Source of the DNA: CAIKZZ01 sp035604595
GTDB lineage: Bacteria > Pseudomonadota > Gammaproteobacteria > Steroidobacterales > Steroidobacteraceae
Reading direction: 5' to 3'
Assembly: GCA_035604595.1 (NCBI GenBank)
Contig: DATNIE010000010.1
Location: 1-23,709 of the forward strand
DNA: 23,709 bases
Every line of letters starts with the position of its first letter. Positions within the stretch are counted from its first letter, which is position 1. The notes below the pieces were generated by a model. The model saw only the letters and a program-made list of their open reading frames with translations. It was not told where the DNA came from and did not search any database. The translations under genes were made by a program, and so were the position numbers. Shown here piece after piece: positions 1-6,155 of this stretch.

Positions 1-39
1 CAAGGACATGAGTAACCTCACCTGCTCGTCTGTAGTCAC
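1..39 (-). CDS. istA: IS21-family transposase IstA, N-terminal fragment (cut by window edge)
   Basis: Thirteen codons from a GTG start at 39..37, reading MTTDEQVRLLMSL, run off the left edge of the window. The start is well supported: the minus strand carries AGGAGG five bases before the GTG. The peptide resembles the N-terminus of one IS21 IstA subgroup, whose proteins begin with a V-T-D-E-Q-V-R type motif ahead of a helix-turn-helix. IstA is the DDE transposase that acts with the IstB ATPase. The tandem repeats at 91-136, just upstream, support the assignment because IS21 elements carry repeated transposase-binding sites near their ends. The fragment is very short, so the family call rests on this motif plus context. 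Whether the element is intact cannot be seen. Confidence 0.5.
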   Translation of the reverse strand, partial: MTTDEQVRLLMSL

Positions 40-90
40 GCGGCCCTCCTCGTGGAGGGAGCGTAAACAAGACCGCTGATGAAGCCCCAA

Positions 91-136
91 AACCGGCAGT
101 TCTAATTGTCGTCAACCGGCAAATCTAATTGTCGCC
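91..136. repeat. Two tandem 23-bp direct repeats (IS-end type)
   Basis: Positions 91-113 and 114-136 are adjacent copies of a 23-bp unit that agree at 20 of 23 positions. Both begin AACCGGC and share the core TCTAATTGTCG; they differ at unit positions 9, 10 and 22. The head-to-tail arrangement next to an istA-like start matches the repeated transposase-binding sites at IS21-family ends. A role in transposase binding is inferred from that arrangement. Confidence 0.7.
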
Positions 137-141
137 GGCCA

Positions 142-430
142 CTGATGCTGTCGTCCGGTGAGAACCCAATGCGGGCGGCCCAGCAGATGGGCCATCGTGA
201 CTAGGGCATGATTCGGCAACGATACGGGCGGTGGATTTCGAGCGTCGAGCACGCGTCTGGCTCCCGCGCCGCCGCGCTCTGGTCACAGTGCGCTCATAGC
301 GATCGTGAAAGCCGTCGATTTCATGGCCGTTGCCGGACGTTCAATTCCCCCGCCTCCACAATGTTTTCGTTCTAAGACAATAGCTTGGAACGACTACCTG
401 CTGTGAAATAACGATCGTGTCAGCTGTAGA
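142..430. other. Gene-free stretch between IS end and toxin-antitoxin genes
   Basis: I see no convincing coding sequence here on either strand. The only recognisable element is the ssrA-3'-end-like sequence at 339-360. The 3' part is AT-richer than the rest of the window. No terminator with a U-tract was found downstream of the mazF stop at 431. Confidence 0.5.
339..360 (+). other. Possible attachment-site scar: sequence like the 3' end of ssrA (tmRNA)
   Basis: The stretch contains TTCAATTCCCCCGCCTCC followed by ACA. This closely resembles the T-loop, 3' T-stem strand and acceptor end of proteobacterial tmRNA genes, which end in TTCAA-TTCCCCC-GCCTCCACCA-like sequence. The bases on the 5' side (GGACG) cannot pair with CCCCC to form a T-stem, and no tmRNA body precedes it, so this is not a functional RNA gene. 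The 3' end of ssrA is a common integration target for genomic islands, and a copied end fragment is what recombination leaves at the far junction. Context (IS end, two toxin-antitoxin modules) fits. No second copy was noticed in the window. Confidence 0.4.
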
Positions 431-760
431 TCACCGGGCGAGCCCAAGGAACACCATCAACGCCCGGTTCAGCCGCACGACGTCCTCGTCGTTCAATACG
501 CCGATGCGCTTGCCGAGCCGTGCCTTCGGTACCGTGGTCACCTTGTCGATCATCAGCCGCGATGCGCCGTTCAGGCCGTTGTGGTTGCTCGGCGCGATGA
601 GCAAACGCAGTAAGGGCGCATCCGTCGGGTCGGAAGTAAACGCGCACAAGGTGATGGAGTCCGTGGCGTCGAAGCGGTCCTCCTGCACGATCACCGCCGG
701 CCGGGGCTTGCCCGCGTGTGCGGCGCCGCCTCACACGGTCCAGACCTCGCCGCGTTTCAC
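431..760 (-). pseudogene. mazF: MazF-family endoribonuclease toxin, interrupted by an in-frame stop
   Basis: Reading from a GTG at 760..758 gives VKRGEVWTV, then TGA (733..731), then in the same frame GGAAHAGKPRPAVIVQEDRF and onward to a stop at 431. Together these make a MazF/PemK-type protein of normal length (109 codons plus stop). It has the N-terminal RGEVW strand, the KPRPAVIVQ core, the LRLLIAPSNHNGL and LMIDKVTTVPK segments, and a C-terminal NRALMVFLGLA helix. The family normally has a sense codon where the TGA lies, and the reading frame is unbroken around it, so this is a nonsense mutation rather than a frameshift. MazF cleaves mRNA at short motifs. Internal initiation, for example at the GTG at 694, would omit the N-terminal strand, so activity is unlikely. 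The GTGA overlap with the antitoxin gene is intact. Confidence 0.8.
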
Positions 761-975
761 TCCACGAGACCCCGGGACACGGCGTCGATAAACCGTTGGT
801 CCGCCTTCGCATATTTGCTCGCCGCTACGGCTCTGGATTGCTTGCGCGCCGCTGAGAGAAAGGAGCGAGCTCGAACGTCGGGCACCCAAATCTGTACCGG
901 TCGCAGCCCTTGTGCGCGCAGACGCTCCCGGTGCATCCGGACCTTGTCGCGCGAGGAAGTTGGATGTGTCAGCAC
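757..975 (-). CDS. mazE: MazE-family antitoxin
   Basis: A 72-residue protein with SSRDKVRMHRERLRAQGLRP followed by VQIWVPD, the signature of the MazE-like antitoxin family paired with MazF. It should bind DNA with its N-terminal part and neutralise MazF with its C-terminal tail. I chose the GTG at 975..973 because GGAGA lies six bases upstream and because family members start shortly before the SRDKVR motif. An ATG at 990 in the same frame is the alternative. The stop overlaps the mazF start by four bases (GTGA), the coupling usual in such modules. A perfect palindrome 15 bp upstream is the likely autoregulatory operator. The antitoxin frame looks intact although its toxin is broken. Confidence 0.75.
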   Translation of the reverse strand: MLTHPTSSRDKVRMHRERLRAQGLRPVQIWVPDVRARSFLSAARKQSRAVAASKYAKADQRFIDAVSRGLVE

Positions 976-990
976 TGACGATCTCCGCAT

Positions 991-1004
991 GGTTACATGT
1001 AACC
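991..1004. promoter_or_regulatory. Palindromic operator candidate of the mazEF module
   Basis: GGTTACATGTAACC is a perfect 14-bp palindrome lying 15 bp upstream of the preferred antitoxin start, directly abutting the alternative ATG at 990. Antitoxin-toxin complexes usually repress their own promoter through such sites. Binding by this MazE is inferred from position. Confidence 0.5.
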
Positions 1005-1069
1005 GAGCACGCAGACATCTCGCCTGCAAGCACGATTCAGCTGACTGATTCTTGCAACCGGACGTTCTG

Positions 1070-1468
1070 TCAGGGGCCCGCTAATTCGATTCGCGCTCCA
1101 TGGCCTTGGGCTCTCGCAAGTCTGGCGTCACTCGTTAAGAGTCGGCAGTCCAGCGCCTCGGCGAGGGCAACGTAGGCGGCATCATAGGCGGTGAGATTCG
1201 CCCGCAGCTCCCAGATTCGCGCCAGCAGATCGACATGGGCGTAGCGTTCTATTCCGAGCGCAAGAAAGTCCGTCAAAGCCTCGCTCGCCCGCTCGGTCGT
1301 CAGATCCTGACGCGCCACGTAGCGGCGCAGCACCTGCGCAACCTCTAGATCGATCACGTGGGGCGCATGCAGGCTTTCCGTTTCTCGGAGCACTCGATCG
1401 GCGACACGTTCGCCCAATGGGCCGCCGAGCAGCAGCTCGAGCGCAGCGGAGGCATCGATAACGATCAT
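1070..1468 (-). CDS. vapC: VapC-type PIN-domain ribonuclease toxin
   Basis: A 132-residue PIN-domain protein starting MIVIDASAALELLLG. The four acidic residues of the PIN active site are all present: Asp5 (VIDAS), Glu42 (IDLEVAQVLRR), Asp96 (LTAYDAAYVALAEAL) and Asp114 (LLTSDARLA). They coordinate the divalent metal for RNA cleavage, typically of tRNA or rRNA in VapC toxins. Length and motif order match the VapC/FitB group. The ATG at 1468..1466 overlaps the stop of the upstream antitoxin gene by four bases (ATGA), so the two are translationally coupled. Unlike the neighbouring mazF, the gene looks intact. The RNA target cannot be told from sequence. Confidence 0.9.
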   Translation of the reverse strand: MIVIDASAALELLLGGPLGERVADRVLRETESLHAPHVIDLEVAQVLRRYVARQDLTTERASEALTDFLALGIERYAHVDLLARIWELRANLTAYDAAYVALAEALDCRLLTSDARLARAQGHGARIELAGP

Positions 1469-1695
1469 CGCGAATCGCGCTCGGTCCTCACGGCGTCGGC
1501 CGGCGAGAGCTGCGGACGCACCGGCTTGCGCGATGCAAGGCGTGCGCGCAGTTCCGTCGCGGTCGGGCGCTCCGCGACCCTGCGGACTTCCCGAATCAGA
1601 TAGTCGGACAAGGAGATTCCCTCGAGGGCTGCCCTGGCCTTGAGCTGCCGGTGCAGCGCGTCGGGAACATGGCGCAGCTGTATCATCGTTGGCAT
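1465..1695 (-). CDS. vapB: FitA/VapB-like ribbon-helix-helix antitoxin
   Basis: A 76-residue protein beginning MPTMIQLRHVPDALHRQLKA. The N-terminal strand (MIQLRHVP) followed by two helices (DALHRQLKARAALEG and SLSDYLIREVRRV) is the ribbon-helix-helix fold of FitA/VapB antitoxins, which bind operator DNA as dimers. The remaining C-terminal tail, rich in Arg and Pro, would wrap the toxin. I chose the ATG at 1695..1693; ATG at 1686 (MIQLRH) is almost as good and an upstream ATG at 1725 is less likely. No strong ribosome-binding site is visible, and a TTGACA hexamer only about 30 bp upstream suggests a very short or absent leader. It overlaps vapC by four bases. Confidence 0.85.
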   Translation of the reverse strand: MPTMIQLRHVPDALHRQLKARAALEGISLSDYLIREVRRVAERPTATELRARLASRKPVRPQLSPADAVRTERDSR

Positions 1696-1731
1696 GTGCA
1701 AAACATGCACCCATGCTATGAACATGTCAAG
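1692..1731. promoter_or_regulatory. Putative vapBC promoter and operator with four CATG sites
   Basis: CATG occurs at 1693, 1704, 1712 and 1723, giving symmetric spacing of 11, 8 and 11 bp. GCATGT-GCAAA-ACATGC (1692-1708) is a perfect inverted repeat spanning the antitoxin start. On the minus strand TTGACA (1730..1725) is a consensus -35 hexamer with CATGTT, a weak -10, 17 bp later. Repeated half-sites over the promoter fit autorepression by a ribbon-helix-helix antitoxin; the binding itself is inferred. Confidence 0.4.
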
Positions 1732-1878
1732 CGAAGGCGACGATACCTTATATAAAGCTGAATCAATTACTTATGAGTATAACTTTCAGTGATTTCTGGT
1801 AGCCAGCCGCAGCGCCGCGCGGCCGTTCTCCGGGAGCTTCTCCTCGGATGCGCCCGATCGCCGGCCGGCCCTGTGACC

Positions 1879-2247
1879 TCAGCCCATGCAGACCACGGCG
1901 AGCTTATTGCCGTCCAGATCCCGGAAGTACCCGGCATAGAAATCCTCGCCGCGCGGCCCGACGGGACCTTCGTCCTTGCCGCCGAGCGCGAGCGCCTTGG
2001 CGTGCACCGCAGCTACCTGTGCCTTCGAGTTCGCGGCCAGCGAGACCATCACCCCATTCCCGACCGTGGCCCGCTTGCCGTCGTGAGGCTTGATCACGAA
2101 GAGCATCGGCGCGCTCGGAGCGGTCGTCCACGCCACGTACTTCTCGGTTTCCGAGCCGCGCTTTGCGCCAAGGACTGCGAGCAGCTCGTCGTAAAAGTGG
2201 CTCGCCCGAGCGAGGTCGTTGGTTCCGAGAGTCACATAACTGATCAT
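1879..2247 (-). CDS. VOC-superfamily (glyoxalase/bleomycin-resistance-like) protein
   Basis: A 122-residue single-module VOC protein: MISYVTLGTNDLARASHFYD at the N-terminus and the GPRGEDFYAGYFRDLDGNKL segment near the C-terminus give the paired beta-alpha-beta-beta-beta units of the fold. The glutamate that in metal-dependent glyoxalases often follows GNKL is replaced by Ala (GNKLAVVC), so a classical glyoxalase I reaction is doubtful. Small members of this clade are conserved without a known substrate. The ATG at 2247..2245 follows an AGGAG seven bases upstream, which decides the start. It is transcribed divergently from the M13 peptidase gene. A cytosolic location is expected, since no signal sequence is visible. 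Confidence 0.85.
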   Translation of the reverse strand: MISYVTLGTNDLARASHFYDELLAVLGAKRGSETEKYVAWTTAPSAPMLFVIKPHDGKRATVGNGVMVSLAANSKAQVAAVHAKALALGGKDEGPVGPRGEDFYAGYFRDLDGNKLAVVCMG

Positions 2248-2426
2248 GAAAACACTCCTGCATGAGCGCTGTAAGAAAAATCGATGCGTCCGGCGCACCG
2301 CGACACGCCAATCACGGCGCCTAGCGTATCCAACGGACGCCGTTCGCGCCGCTCGATCTGCAGGTGCGGTGCGGCAGGTCGAGCGGGACCGGCGGCCCGT
2401 CCGTCGCAAGATCCGGCACTGAGCGC

Positions 2427-2435
2427 TGTTATGCT
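2427..2435 (+). promoter_or_regulatory. Candidate extended -10 promoter for the M13 peptidase gene
   Basis: TGTTATGCT matches an extended -10 (TG-N-TATGCT) 47 bp before the start codon, in the 235-bp divergent gap. The -35 region at 17 bp spacing is poor, as is tolerated with an extended -10. This is a pattern match only. Confidence 0.3.
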
Positions 2436-2482
2436 AACAAGTGCATGCTCAATCGTGCGCCTTCCTCGATTGGAGGTGAGCC

Positions 2483-4543
2483 ATGAGGCGATCGCTGTGG
2501 GGCGCCGCCTGCGCCTGCTTGATGACCGGCTACTGCGCATCCGCCGAACCGCCGATGACGGCTGCTGCACCGGACCGCCCTGTCATATCCGGCATCGACA
2601 TCCAGTACATCGACGACAGCGTTCGGCCGCAAGACGACTTCTATCAGTACGTCAATGGCAAGTGGCTCGCGGCCACAGAAATCCCGGCCGACAAATCGAG
2701 CTACGGCACGCAGGAGCGGCTCACGGATGCCGTTGAGGATCAGCTGCGTGGCATCCTGGAAGGACTTCAAAAGTCCGCCGACCCCGCCGATCCGGATCAG
2801 CGGAAAATTGCGGATCTTTACTCCAGCTTCATGGATGAGGCGGCCGCAGATCGCCTAGGGTTAACGCCGCTCGCCGCCGAGTTCGCGAAGATCGATGCGC
2901 TGACGCACAGGCGCGAGATTGCCTCGCTGATCGCGCGCTTCAACCGGATCGGTGTCACCGCACCGTTCGCCCCGGCCGTGCATCAGGATGCAAGAGACTC
3001 GACCCGCTACGTGGTCGATCTGCGTCAGTCCGGCCTCGGGCTGCCGGACCGTGACTACTACCTGCAGGACGAGGACCGGCTCAAGCACATCCGTGCGGAG
3101 TACCGCCGGCACGTCGAGAAGATGTTGACGCTGGCCGGCGACAAGCACGCTGCGGGCGATGCACAGGCCATCCTCGAGCTCGAGACCGCGCTTGCCGGGC
3201 TGCAGTGGACACGGGTCGAGAACCGCGATCCGGTGAAGATCTACAACAGGGTCGAAGTCGGCAAGCTCGCCGAGCTCGCGCCGGGGTATGACTGGAAAGC
3301 CTATCTAGCTGCCTCCGGAGCTGCTGGCCGGACCGACTACGTGGTCGTCGGGCAACCGAGCTATCTCACCGGCTTCAGCAAGCTGCTGCGGCAGCGACCG
3401 CTGCCCGTGTGGAAGGCGTATTTCCGCTGGTGTGTGATCAATGACTTCGCGCCTTATCTCGGCAAGAAGTTCGTCGACGAGCACTTTGCCTTCTACGGCA
3501 CGGTTCTGCGCGGTGCCGAGCAGAACATGCCGCGCTGGAAGCGCGGCATCGGCGTCGTCAATGGCGCGATGGGCCAGGGCCTCGGCAAAATCTACGTGGC
3601 GAGGTTTTTTCCGCCCGAATCCAAGGCGCGCATGGACGAGCTCGTGAAGAACCTGCTCGCTGCCTACCGGGCCGACATCGGCACGCTCGATTGGATGGGC
3701 CCTGAGACCAAGCACAAGGCCCAGGACAAGCTTGCGAAATTCACGGTGAAAATCGGCTACCCGGCCAAGTGGCGCGATTACAGCGCGCTGCGGATCGTGA
3801 AGGGTGACCTGGTCGGCAACGTGATCCGTGCCGAGGCGTTCGAGTACGACCGCAACCTCCACAAGCTCGGCCAGCCGATCGACCGCACCGAGTGGCACAT
3901 GACGCCGCAGACGATCAACGCCTACAACAATCCCGAGCAGAACGAGATCGTCTTCCCGGCCGCCTACCTGCAGCCGCCGCTGTTCAATGCCGCGGCCGAT
4001 GACGCGGTGAACTACGGCGGCATCGGCACGACGATCGGCCACGAAATCAGTCACGGCTTCGACGACAGGGGCAGCCAGTACGACGGCGACGGCAACCTGC
4101 TGAGCACACCAGGCTGGTTCACACCGGCGGACCTGGAACGGTTCAAGGCCAAGACCCATGCGCTGGTCGCGCAGTATTCCGCGTGCGCACCCGTGCCTGG
4201 CTATCCGGTCAACGGCGAACTGACGCTCGGTGAGAACATCGCCGACAATTCGGGCGTGGCGATCGCTTACAAGGCCTACAAACTTTCGCTCGGCGGTCAG
4301 CCTGCGCCGGTCATCGACGGCCTGACCGGTGAGCAGCGCTTTTTCATGGGCTGGGCCCAGAAGTGGCGCGGCAAGATGCGCGACGGCGAAGCCATTCTAC
4401 GGATCAAGTCCGATCCGCACTCGCCACGACAGTTCCGCGGCACGTTGCCCGAAATGAATCAGGCCGCGTTCTACGAGGCGTTCGGCGTCAAGGAGGGCGA
4501 CAAGATGTATCTCCCGCCGGAGAGCCGCGTCACGATCTGGTGA
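2483..4543 (+). CDS. pepO: Exported M13-family zinc metallopeptidase (neprilysin/PepO-like)
   Basis: A 686-residue M13 peptidase. Residues 1-22 form a Sec signal peptide with a likely cut after CASA, so the enzyme should act in the periplasm on oligopeptides. The N-terminal M13 domain begins around VRPQDDFYQYVNGKWL. The catalytic domain has the zinc site HEISH (His520, Glu521, His524), the third ligand Glu584 in GENIADNSG with Asp588, and the substrate-binding NAY at 479-481. Length fits bacterial family members. The C-terminus ends VTIW, whereas many family members end in a Cys-x-x-Trp type tail; the final Trp is kept. GGAGG six to seven bases before the ATG supports the start. It stands alone, divergent from the VOC gene and convergent with a tiny lipoprotein gene. 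Confidence 0.93.
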   Translation: MRRSLWGAACACLMTGYCASAEPPMTAAAPDRPVISGIDIQYIDDSVRPQDDFYQYVNGKWLAATEIPADKSSYGTQERLTDAVEDQLRGILEGLQKSADPADPDQRKIADLYSSFMDEAAADRLGLTPLAAEFAKIDALTHRREIASLIARFNRIGVTAPFAPAVHQDARDSTRYVVDLRQSGLGLPDRDYYLQDEDRLKHIRAEYRRHVEKMLTLAGDKHAAGDAQAILELETALAGLQWTRVENRDPVKIYNRVEVGKLAELAPGYDWKAYLAASGAAGRTDYVVVGQPSYLTGFSKLLRQRPLPVWKAYFRWCVINDFAPYLGKKFVDEHFAFYGTVLRGAEQNMPRWKRGIGVVNGAMGQGLGKIYVARFFPPESKARMDELVKNLLAAYRADIGTLDWMGPETKHKAQDKLAKFTVKIGYPAKWRDYSALRIVKGDLVGNVIRAEAFEYDRNLHKLGQPIDRTEWHMTPQTINAYNNPEQNEIVFPAAYLQPPLFNAAADDAVNYGGIGTTIGHEISHGFDDRGSQYDGDGNLLSTPGWFTPADLERFKAKTHALVAQYSACAPVPGYPVNGELTLGENIADNSGVAIAYKAYKLSLGGQPAPVIDGLTGEQRFFMGWAQKWRGKMRDGEAILRIKSDPHSPRQFRGTLPEMNQAAFYEAFGVKEGDKMYLPPESRVTIW

Positions 4544-4590
4544 GCGGTCTGCAGTCGAAGCCGCAGGCACTGTGGCCGCGAAGCCTCTAA

Positions 4591-4713
4591 CTAGCGCCAG
4601 TCGTGATGGTGATAGAAACCGACGCCACCTCGGCCTCCGCCTCGCCCCACAAACCCGATGCATCCACTCAGCACGCTGCTGAGGATCAGAAGTACAACAG
4701 CCCATTTGCGCAT
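4591..4713 (-). CDS. Small 40-residue lipoprotein
   Basis: A short gene starting MRKWAVVLLILSSVLSGC: two basic/polar residues, a hydrophobic core and the lipobox LSGC with Cys18 as the lipidation site. The mature peptide of about 23 residues is rich in Gly and Arg and ends in a His cluster (FYHHHDWR), which could bind metal. AGGAG lies seven bases before the ATG at 4713..4711, a good ribosome-binding site. Ser19-equivalent is Ile, not Asp, which favours sorting to the outer membrane by the usual +2 rule. It converges on the M13 peptidase gene with a 47-bp gap. It resembles entericidin-sized lipoproteins in size only; no function is assigned. Confidence 0.75.
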   Translation of the reverse strand: MRKWAVVLLILSSVLSGCIGFVGRGGGRGGVGFYHHHDWR

Positions 4714-4964
4714 CACTGGTCTCCTATGTCTCGACGTACACCTGTGACATGACCGTCGCTGTGGCAATCCACAGACTGGTCAGCACAGTGTCAGCACTTG
4801 CAGGCGGCACGCGTGCGGCCTGCGTCAGGTCTTCCGTTTCATCAGCGAGTCCGCCTTCCTCGATCACAACCAGCCGCCTATGGGTTGCCATCAGCGCGGG
4901 AAGGGCCGGCGCGAGGCGCGAGCGCATCTGCACCACCACGACCCACGACGACAAGCCGTGACGA

Positions 4965-4980
4965 TGACGTGGTCACGTCA
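4965..4980. promoter_or_regulatory. Inverted repeat overlapping the end of the NTF2-like gene
   Basis: TGACGTG-GT-CACGTCA is a perfect 7-bp inverted repeat with a 2-bp centre. A second, overlapping pair, GTGACG (4958-4963) and CGTCAC (4977-4982), shares one arm. It includes the stop codon of the gene at 4978-5478 and lies in an otherwise gene-free 264 bp (4714-4977). It could be an operator or part of a terminator; the tight centre favours a protein-binding site. Confidence 0.3.
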
Positions 4981-5478
4981 CAGGGTATTCGGATGCGCAT
5001 AATCCCAGTCAAGAAAGCGCGCCGTCTGCGCGTCGGTGCGCTCCGGCAGACAGCAACGGGACGAGGCGATCTTGTCGCCACGCATCTCGCGAACTCCCCA
5101 CAGGATGATCCGGTCGACTCCAGCTTTCTGGGTGTGAGCACTGCGGGCTTCGAAGCGCGTGAGCAGGACGTTGCCGGACACATACGTGTTGAGCACCGTG
5201 ACGCGGCGAGTCTTGTCGACCACATAACGCTCGAGATCCTTCTGGATGGCGGCCTTGCCGACACAGGGTGCCGCCGCACAGTGGCCGCTTTGCGCATCGA
5301 TCACCGCATCGTCAGTGAACAATGCGACTGCCGCCATCACATCGCCCCGGGCGAGGGCGTCCAACAGCTGCTTCTGTACGGCCACCGGATCCGCCTGAGC
5401 GAGGGCTGCGGCAGAAGCCGCGAGCATCAGCACCGCGGCGAACGACCTGACAATTGCGACACCGGAAGACTTAAGCAT
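4978..5478 (-). CDS. Exported NTF2/SnoaL-like protein
   Basis: A 166-residue protein with a clear signal peptide (MLKSSGVAIVRSFAAVLML, then AASAAALA, probable cut before QADP). The mature part reads as one NTF2/SnoaL-like cone: a helix with LLDALARGDVMAAVALFTDD, a GKAAIQKDLERYV helix, then a strand-rich half. Such domains serve as small enzymes, binding proteins or immunity proteins; nothing here fixes which. Two cysteine groups, HCAAAPC and RCC, could form disulfides in the periplasm. I chose the ATG at 5478..5476 because AGAGG lies six bases before it and because it places the signal peptide at the N-terminus; upstream in-frame starts would add a non-signal extension. No operon partner is visible. 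Confidence 0.8.
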   Translation of the reverse strand: MLKSSGVAIVRSFAAVLMLAASAAALAQADPVAVQKQLLDALARGDVMAAVALFTDDAVIDAQSGHCAAAPCVGKAAIQKDLERYVVDKTRRVTVLNTYVSGNVLLTRFEARSAHTQKAGVDRIILWGVREMRGDKIASSRCCLPERTDAQTARFLDWDYAHPNTL

Positions 5479-6155
5479 GGCGTGCCTCTCCATTGAATGC
5501 GAAAACCCTGCGTCGGTCGCCGCGACAGGCACGTGAGCCTGTGCGGAACCCAGGGATGACCCTCTCACGACGGGCAGGGCGATCAGCGGCCCAACGGTGG
5601 CGAACGCTCATACACCCGATGCCGGTTACATACCGTCACTGATCATGCTACGGACGCTGGCATCGTGCGTCAGTACGTTATCGCACATAAATATCGAGGA
5701 TCACCGGGAGCACAGCCGGTGTGTGAATTTCCAGCTGCCGAAGCGATCGGGATTGCGCGGCCGATGCCGGCTCTAGAATTCGGATTTCAGTCAGCAGCGC
5801 ATGGCGCCTCTCGTCCGCCTCACGATCTGTGACGTGGCGGACAGAGTCAGCGGTTCGAAGTCTTCACGACACGTAGAGCCTTGTGGGCGTGTATCGCCCA
5901 GTCGTGGAGGACCTCGACGTTTCGCGCAGCAAGATCCTGCGGAGTATGCGAGACAGCGCTGCCCACCGCTGATTCGATTTGACGATCCGGTGAATGCACG
6001 CCGGTCGCTCCTCCTGCAGGCACGAACCCGTCGTGCGACGCGAGCCGGTCATCTTGCAGCTTCCTGATCGCGACCGGCACGTCTCAAGCGGGGCGCGATC
6101 GCGCCCGCGCAGCATTCGACCACCTCGCAAATCGACAGGTCGATGAGATCGCCCA
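5479..6155. other. Sparse region with no confidently identified gene
   Basis: Between the NTF2-like gene and the pyridoxamine-oxidase-like gene there is no recognisable conserved protein on either strand. The only coding candidate is the weak 50-codon reading frame at 5847-5999. A TAGAAT hexamer at 5773-5778 lacks a properly spaced -35. A GGTTCGAAGTC at 5852-5862 looks like a tRNA T-loop but has no paired stem. It may be decayed DNA. Confidence 0.45.
5847..5999 (-). CDS. Possible small protein, unrecognised
   Basis: A 50-codon frame from a GTG at 5999..5997, preceded by GGAGGAG about eight bases upstream, a strong ribosome-binding match. The product begins MHSPDRQIESAVGSAV and ends HAHKALRVVKTSNR. 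Third-position GC is lower than in neighbouring genes, no family is recognised, and the frame is open further upstream to 6080. The ribosome-binding site is the only real support, so it may be a chance frame. Confidence 0.2.
   Translation of the reverse strand: MHSPDRQIESAVGSAVSHTPQDLAARNVEVLHDWAIHAHKALRVVKTSNR

Larger units (their letters stand above)
1..141 (-). mobile_element. Probable terminal part of an IS21-family insertion sequence
   Basis: This combines the start of an istA-like gene reading leftward (39..1) with two tandem 23-bp repeats between that gene and the flank. IS21-family elements have TG...CA ends and multiple internal repeats near the termini. Read on the minus strand, a TG at 141..140 precedes the outer repeat, so 141 is a possible boundary, but the exact end is a guess because the other end and any target duplication lie outside the window. 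A perfect 6-bp hairpin, CCCTCC-TCGT-GGAGGG, lies at 44-59 and overlaps the transposase ribosome-binding site. Confidence 0.45.

Noticed and set aside
731..733. TGA in mazF as a selenocysteine codon
   Set aside because: The family has no Cys at this place and no stem-loop of the SECIS kind is evident after it; a nonsense mutation is simpler.
4724..4954. 76-codon minus-strand frame upstream of the small lipoprotein
   Set aside because: TTG start without a ribosome-binding site, no recognisable domain, and several competing frames over the same bases.
5841..5870. GGTTCGAAGTC resembling a tRNA T-loop
   Set aside because: The flanking bases do not form a T-stem, and no anticodon arm or acceptor stem is present.
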